A stretch of DNA of 56,405 nt. It comes from Ectobacillus funiculus (GTDB taxonomy: Bacteria; Bacillota; Bacilli; Bacillales; Bacillaceae_G). Position numbers and translations under genes: made by a program. Below, one piece after another: positions 51,958-56,405 of the stretch (within the stretch, counting starts at the first letter, position 1; every line of letters begins with the position of its first letter). Under the pieces are notes generated by a model. It worked only from the letters and a program-made list of their open reading frames with translations, did no database searches and was not told the origin of the DNA. The stretch is from NCBI RefSeq assembly GCF_004138295.1, contig NZ_SCFM01000045.1, positions 1 to 56,405 of the forward strand, in the 5' to 3' direction.

Positions 51958-54144
51958 ATGGGGATACAATTTGATTCAGCTACACAAACATTTCATTTGC
52001 AAGCAGGTAATACGAGTTATGTAATGCAAGTGAGGTCAGGATACCTTGTTCATTTATACTGGGGAAGAAAGATTCGGAATTTTTCTGGAACGAATGCACT
52101 TCAATTCCTAGATCGAGCATTCTCAGGGAATCCATCTCCTTCTAAGGATCGAACATTCTCTCTTGATACGCTGCCGCAGGAATACCCAAGCTATGGGGCA
52201 ACAGATTTTCGGGTACCAGCTTATCAAGTGCAGTTAGAAAATGGTACGACGGTAACGGATTTGCGTTATCAATCTCACCGGATTGTTCATGGGAAGCCAT
52301 CCCTACCTGGCCTGCCGGCAACATATACAGAACAAGATGAAGAAGCGAGCACTCTAGAAGTGGAAATGAAGGATGAGCTTACAGACTTAATCGTTACCCT
52401 TTCCTACACAGTCTATGAGGAGAGAAACGTAATTACACGTTCGGTATCATATCAAAATAAAGGAAACGAGAACCTAAAGCTATTAAGTGCGTTAAGCGCA
52501 AACGTAGATTTTCGTACAGATAATTTTGATTTTGTTCACCTCTCTGGTGCTTGGGGGAGAGAGCGCTATGTAGAGCGCCATCCATTAAGAGTAGGCATGC
52601 AATCTGTTGAGAGCCGCCGCGGAGCGAGCAGTCATCAACAGAATCCATTTCTAGCATTAGTAAGCAAAGATACAACAGAGGACCACGGAGAAGTATACGC
52701 TTTTAACTTTGTGTACAGCGGGAACTTTATTGCTCAAGCAGAAGTTGATCAATTTCATAATACTCGTGTCTCAATGGGGATTAACTCGTTTGACTTCAGT
52801 TGGAAACTAGAATCGGGTGAAAGCTTCCAGTGTCCAGAGGTTGTTATGGTATATGCGGCGAATGGCTTTAGTGAGATGTCTAAAACCTTCCATGATTTAT
52901 ATAGAACTCGTTTGGCACGCGGTTCGTTCCGTGATAAAGAACGGCCAATTTTAATTAATAACTGGGAAGCGACGTATTTTGACTTCAACGCCGATAAAAT
53001 TGAAGATATTGCAAAGGTTGGAAGCGAATTAGGAATTGAGTTGTTTGTCTTAGATGATGGTTGGTTTGGGAAAAGAGATAATGATACAACTTCCCTTGGC
53101 GATTGGTTTGTGGATCGTGACAAGCTTCCAGAGGGACTTGATGATTTAGCGGAGCGTGTTCGGAACCTAGATATGCAGTTTGGCTTATGGTTTGAGCCGG
53201 AAATGATCTCGGTGGACAGCGATTTATACCGCGAGCATCCGGATTGGTGCTTGCATGTTCCGAATCGCCCGCGCTCAGAAAGCCGTAACCAGTTGGTTCT
53301 TGATTATTCCCGCCCAGAAGTATGTGATGAAATTATTAAGCGTGTATGTGCGATTCTAGCTAGTGCTCCGATTACGTATGTGAAGTGGGATATGAACCGC
53401 CATATGACAGAAATCGGTTCGGCAGCTCTTCCGCCTGAGCGTCAGCGGGAAACAGCACATCGTTATATGCTTGGTTTATACCGAGTGATGGAAGAAATTA
53501 CAGCAGCCTTTCCTCATGTGTTATTTGAAAGCTGCTCAGGCGGCGGCGGACGATTTGATCCAGGCATCCTGCATTATATGCCGCAAACATGGACGAGCGA
53601 CAACACAGATGCAATATCTCGTCTGAAAATTCAGTATGGCACTAGCCTTGTATACCCAATTAGCTCCATGGGATCTCACGTATCAGCTGTTCCGAATCAC
53701 CAGGTGCACCGCGAGACATCCCTTAAGATGCGCGGGGACGTTGCGATGAGCGGAAACTTCGGATATGAGCTTGATTTAACAAAGCTAACGGATCAGGAGA
53801 AGGAAGAGATTACAAAGCAGGTTCTTTTTTATAAGGAAAATCGTCAATTGATTCAGTTTGGAGACTTCTACCGCTTATGCAGCCCATTTGCAGGAAATGA
53901 AACAGCATGGATGTTTGTTTCTGAAGATAAAACAGAAGCCTTAGTATTCTATTATCGAGTATTGGCTGAGGCGAACGCTCCTTTATCGGTTCTTCCTTTA
54001 AAAGGACTAAATCCTGATGCGAACTATACGTTGGATAATGCGGAGGTTCACGGGGGAGATGAGTTGATGTATAGCGGCTTAGCTATTCCTGCAACAGTAC
54101 ACGGCGATTTCCAAAGCGTAGTTTGGAAACTGAAGGCTGAATAA
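51958..54144 (+). CDS. melA: Alpha-galactosidase (GH36)
   Basis: 728-aa intracellular enzyme releasing galactose from melibiose, raffinose and similar sugars. The N-terminal beta-sandwich covers about residues 1-330. The TIM barrel begins NNWEATYFDFNADKI and contains LFVLDDGWFGKRDND, FGLWFEPEMI, the nucleophile Asp in YVKWDMNRHM, FESCSGGGGRFD and the acid/base Asp in WTSDNTDAISR. A C-terminal beta domain follows. ATG 51958 follows AAAAGGTGGGTTATCTT; no signal peptide, so the sugar is imported first. Last gene of the msm operon. Confidence 0.93.
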   Translation: MGIQFDSATQTFHLQAGNTSYVMQVRSGYLVHLYWGRKIRNFSGTNALQFLDRAFSGNPSPSKDRTFSLDTLPQEYPSYGATDFRVPAYQVQLENGTTVTDLRYQSHRIVHGKPSLPGLPATYTEQDEEASTLEVEMKDELTDLIVTLSYTVYEERNVITRSVSYQNKGNENLKLLSALSANVDFRTDNFDFVHLSGAWGRERYVERHPLRVGMQSVESRRGASSHQQNPFLALVSKDTTEDHGEVYAFNFVYSGNFIAQAEVDQFHNTRVSMGINSFDFSWKLESGESFQCPEVVMVYAANGFSEMSKTFHDLYRTRLARGSFRDKERPILINNWEATYFDFNADKIEDIAKVGSELGIELFVLDDGWFGKRDNDTTSLGDWFVDRDKLPEGLDDLAERVRNLDMQFGLWFEPEMISVDSDLYREHPDWCLHVPNRPRSESRNQLVLDYSRPEVCDEIIKRVCAILASAPITYVKWDMNRHMTEIGSAALPPERQRETAHRYMLGLYRVMEEITAAFPHVLFESCSGGGGRFDPGILHYMPQTWTSDNTDAISRLKIQYGTSLVYPISSMGSHVSAVPNHQVHRETSLKMRGDVAMSGNFGYELDLTKLTDQEKEEITKQVLFYKENRQLIQFGDFYRLCSPFAGNETAWMFVSEDKTEALVFYYRVLAEANAPLSVLPLKGLNPDANYTLDNAEVHGGDELMYSGLAIPATVHGDFQSVVWKLKAE

Positions 54145-54204
54145 TTTGGATAACATAGCATAATAGAAAGTTATTTGCCCTTGATAACTAAAGCAACGAC
54201 AGGA

Positions 54205-54250
54205 CAAACAGCCCCTTTCACCTCTTAGAAATGAAAGGGGCTGTTTGATT
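54205..54250. terminator. Terminator of the alpha-galactosidase operon
   Basis: Perfect 16-bp arms CAAACAGCCCCTTTCA and TGAAAGGGGCTGTTTG around 11 bases. Repeat copy 13 follows directly. Confidence 0.88.
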
Positions 54251-54251
54251 T

Positions 54252-54374
54252 GCGCTGTAAAGAAAGTATAAATTTCTAGCTGGAAGCCAACTCGACGTAG
54301 TGAGAAATTTTAGGAATACAGTATAAGTAGGGCCACGCCTCTGTCTTCTCCCAAGAGCAGGGCTCGCCAATCGG
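54252..54374 (+). repeat. Dispersed terminator-associated repeat, copy 13 (3' truncated)
   Basis: GCGCTGTAAAGAAAGTATAA through TTTTAGGAATACAGTATAAG to GGCTCGCCAATCGG. The inner stem is TTTCT/AGAAA. It breaks off in the last hairpin, two bases before the stop codon of the minus-strand transporter gene. Confidence 0.85.
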
Positions 54375-54376
54375 AG

Positions 54377-55645
54377 TCATATATGTTCTTCATGAGAAGC
54401 TGCCGCTCGCTCTGGTACACGTACCAGTAATAGTCCCCCTAGGATAAACAGTACCACTAAACTGAATACGCCGCTGTTTGTATTTCCAGTCATTTGTGCT
54501 GTCACACCAACAAGTGCAGGGCCGATAATAGCTGCGAATTTTCCGCAAATATTATAAAAACCGAAAAATTCATTTGCTGCTTCTTTCGGAACAAGACGAG
54601 CAAAGTAAGCGCGGCTTAACGCTTGGATGCCGCCCTGAGAGGTAGCAACAAGCATAGCAAGAATCCAAAAGTCTAATGTTGTTTTAAGAAAATATGCATA
54701 GATGCAAATGATTATATACATGATAATGCCGACATATAGCATTATTTTTGTATTAAACCTTTCTGCAAGCCTTCCATATAATAATGCAAACGGACAAGCA
54801 ACAACCTGTGTGACGAATAGAATAATTAATAGATTTGTAGAGCTGATCCCTAGGTCTGTTCCGTATGCGGTGGACATTGTAATGATTGTATCCAAACCGT
54901 CAATATAAAAGAAATAAGCGAGCAGGAAAAGAAAGAGGGGCTGCTGCTGCTTTATATTCCGAAAGGTTCCAAATAATCGTCTAAAGCTATTTATAATTGG
55001 ATTTGGCTCTTGCGCGATATAATGACGCTGTTCCACATTTTTTAGCATGGGAATAGTGAACAATCCCCACCAGAGCGCGGTAATAGCAAATGCAGCTTGA
55101 CTTGCAATAGTAACGCTTAACGGGAGTACGCCTTTCTGTGCCAGAATAATGAGGGCGATGGATAAAATAAATGGAATTGTGCTCCCGATATAGCCCATTG
55201 CAAACCCTCTAGCGGAAATTCGATTCATCCGTTCTTCACTCGTTACGTCAACGAGAAATGCATCGTAGAAAATATTAGCTCCTGCAAAGCCGATCACGGC
55301 ACACATATAACAAATCAGCAGCACAATCCACTGCTTTCCAGGGATGATTGCCAGCAGTGTTGTAAAGATTATTCCTAAGAAAAAGAAGAAGGTGAAGAAC
55401 CTTTTCTTAAAATGACGATAGTCAGCAATTGTTCCTAATATAGGAGCGAGAATTGATACAAGCAACGTAGCAATTGAATTGGCGTATCCCCAATATGCAG
55501 TCGAGTTTGCAGCCGTTACCCCTGCGTTCTTTGCTGCTGCCTTAAAGTATATGGGGAAGATAGCTGTTGTGATAATGAGGGAGTAAGCTGAATTTGCCCA
55601 ATCGTAGAAAATCCAGCTTTTTTCTTGCTTCGATATTCCATTCAT
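54377..55645 (-). CDS. MFS transporter, UMF1/Atg22-like family
   Basis: 422 aa with about 11-12 membrane segments. The UMF1 family start is KQEKSWIFYDWANSAYSLII (near residue 5); later comes IGFAGANIFYDAFLVDVTSE, then RMNRISARGFAMGYIGSTIP, which carries the MFS-type loop. ATG 55645 follows GAGGTGTTCTTG; GTG 55654 is an in-frame alternative that lies inside that site. The substrate is unknown; the Atg22 relatives of fungi export amino acids from vacuoles. Single gene; its 3' end abuts repeat copy 13. Confidence 0.86.
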   Translation of the reverse strand: MNGISKQEKSWIFYDWANSAYSLIITTAIFPIYFKAAAKNAGVTAANSTAYWGYANSIATLLVSILAPILGTIADYRHFKKRFFTFFFFLGIIFTTLLAIIPGKQWIVLLICYMCAVIGFAGANIFYDAFLVDVTSEERMNRISARGFAMGYIGSTIPFILSIALIILAQKGVLPLSVTIASQAAFAITALWWGLFTIPMLKNVEQRHYIAQEPNPIINSFRRLFGTFRNIKQQQPLFLFLLAYFFYIDGLDTIITMSTAYGTDLGISSTNLLIILFVTQVVACPFALLYGRLAERFNTKIMLYVGIIMYIIICIYAYFLKTTLDFWILAMLVATSQGGIQALSRAYFARLVPKEAANEFFGFYNICGKFAAIIGPALVGVTAQMTGNTNSGVFSLVVLFILGGLLLVRVPERAAASHEEHI

Positions 55646-55696
55646 CAAGAACACCTCGCTTCTTCTATTTTGGATGTAACGTTATTAAGTACTTTT

Positions 55697-55832
55697 TACA
55701 CTTTAAGAAAGTACAAATTTCTAGCTGGAAGACCATTCGACGTGGTGAGAAATTTTAGGAACAAAGTATAAGTGCAACTAAGCCTTTGTCTTCGCCTAAG
55801 GGCAGGGCTTGCCAATCTGCGGGTTTTTTTAA
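55697..55832 (+). repeat. Dispersed terminator-associated repeat, copy 14
   Basis: Full length, from ACACTTTAAGAAAGTACAAA to TGCGGGTTTTTTTAAT. Outer stem ACTTT/AAAGT, inner stem TTTCT/AGAAA. Confidence 0.87.
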
Positions 55833-56062
55833 TTGATCCGATCAGGTTGTTCCTTTTATGGAGCGCGCCAACCTGCCGAAGGGGGACTGAGTGGCGAATA
55901 AGTAAAATTGTACTACGTTCCCAGAAAGGAAATGGCTCTTTTACAAAAGTGTTACAGCACCTTAATACTCCTGCGGACAAATAAGGGATGAGGGGCAGAG
56001 GTTTATGGAAAAGTAAGCGAGGGATATATGTTTTGATGTATATGCATCCCCCTATTAATATT
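55833..56062. other. Intergenic stretch between repeat copies 14 and 15
   Basis: No gene, promoter or RNA that I can support. A small palindrome GATGTATATGCATC lies just before copy 15. Confidence 0.3.
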
Positions 56063-56200
56063 TACTCTTTAAGAGAGTATAAATTTCTAGTTAGAAGACC
56101 ATTCGACGTAGTGAGAAATGTTAGGAATAAACTATAAGTACAACAACACCTCTGCTTCGCCTAAAGGCAGAGCTTGCCAATCGGCGAGCTTTCTTTATAT
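56063..56200 (+). repeat. Dispersed terminator-associated repeat, copy 15
   Basis: Full length, from TACTCTTTAAGAGAGTATAA to GGCGAGCTTTCTTTATAT. Its end lies about 45 bases before the first rrn promoter. Confidence 0.87.
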
Positions 56201-56245
56201 GATAGAATTATGCAGCTCTCGAAAATAAAAAATAATAAAAAACTA

Positions 56246-56274
56246 TTGCATTCGAATGAATTAATTGATATATT
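56246..56274 (+). promoter_or_regulatory. rrn promoter P1
   Basis: -35 TTGCAT, 17-base spacer, -10 TATATT, with an A-rich UP-like tract directly upstream (56221-56245). Confidence 0.78.
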
Positions 56275-56324
56275 AATATCCGTCGCTGAGAGCAAAACAA
56301 TCTGGAATGAATTAAAAAAGATTG

Positions 56325-56353
56325 TTGACATGGATAGCGTGAAATGATATAGT
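56325..56353 (+). promoter_or_regulatory. rrn promoter P2
   Basis: -35 TTGACA, exactly 17 bases, -10 TATAGT. It is 79 bases downstream of P1, the tandem arrangement known from Bacillus rRNA operons. Confidence 0.88.
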
Positions 56354-56405
56354 ATGAAAGTCGCCTTTGAGCGATGGACAAGTTCTTTGAAAACTGAACA
56401 AAACA
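56354..56405 (+). ncRNA. Start of the rrn leader with boxB-like hairpin and boxA-like motif
   Basis: A TCGC/GCGA hairpin (56361-56374) is followed by GTTCTTTGAAAACT (56382-56395), the boxA-type motif found before 16S rRNA in Bacillus. The 16S gene itself would start beyond the window. Confidence 0.82.

Noticed and set aside
56354-56405. 16S rRNA gene within the window
   Set aside because: The window ends in the leader; the conserved 16S start is not reached.

Overview
The window looks like chromosomal DNA of a low-to-medium GC member of the Bacillaceae. Ribosome binding sites are strong AGGAGG types, several genes start with GTG or TTG, and there are CcpA-type cre sites, a TnrA/GlnR box, LicT-type and LicR-type PTS regulation, and a Bacillus-like tandem rrn promoter at the right edge. 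I see no prophage, CRISPR array, tRNA gene or complete insertion sequence. The 16S gene would begin just outside the right end.

Layout. 1-570: the end of an iolH-like inositol catabolism gene. 805-4867: gluconate kinase and permease, divergent from an RpiR-family regulator with three operator-like boxes. 5287-6750: proline/sodium symporter. 7009-9073: a LacI-type regulator and a DUF4003-like protein. 9125-16954: a lichenan/cellobiose-type PTS region. It has a LicR-like activator preceded by an antiterminator/terminator leader, then EIIB-EIIC-EIIA-GH4 6-phospho-beta-glucosidase, then a second EIIB-EIIA pair and a private HPr. 17013-18994 (minus): glutaminyl-tRNA synthetase and a small protein. 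19216-22644: a WG-repeat protein and PurU. 22771-27295 (minus): ABC-F protein, NlpC/P60 protein and alpha-glucosidase, with a chemotaxis-receptor relic between the first two. 28109-33378: threonine dehydratase, M29 aminopeptidase, a divergent glutamine synthetase and a DUF1992 protein. 33428-36394: methyltransferase, LysR regulator and YhdH-type reductase. 37631-47110: reductive pyrimidine catabolism (PreT, PreA, dihydropyrimidinase, a 72-aa protein of unknown function, PucR regulator, semialdehyde dehydrogenase, omega-aminotransferase). 47731-54144: a LacI-type regulator with an Msm-like ABC importer and a GH36 alpha-galactosidase. 54377-55645 (minus): a UMF1-type MFS transporter. 56220-56405: rrn promoters and leader.

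Genes that work together. The PTS genes share a 20-24 bp palindrome (TTTCCGTT-4 nt-AACGGAAA) and cre sites, so they look like one LicR/CcpA regulon. The pyrimidine genes would take uracil to carbamoyl-beta-alanine and beta-alanine to acetyl-CoA, but the beta-ureidopropionase between these stages is not in the window. The Msm set lacks its ATPase, as is usual in Bacillus, where a shared ATPase serves several importers.

Most unusual feature. A dispersed non-coding repeat of about 135 bp occurs 15 times in plus orientation and once, shortened, in minus orientation. It has three hairpins, and compensatory base changes between copies support the first two. It sits preferentially directly behind the T-tract of Rho-independent terminators. 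I do not recognise it as a named family, and no transposase accompanies it here.
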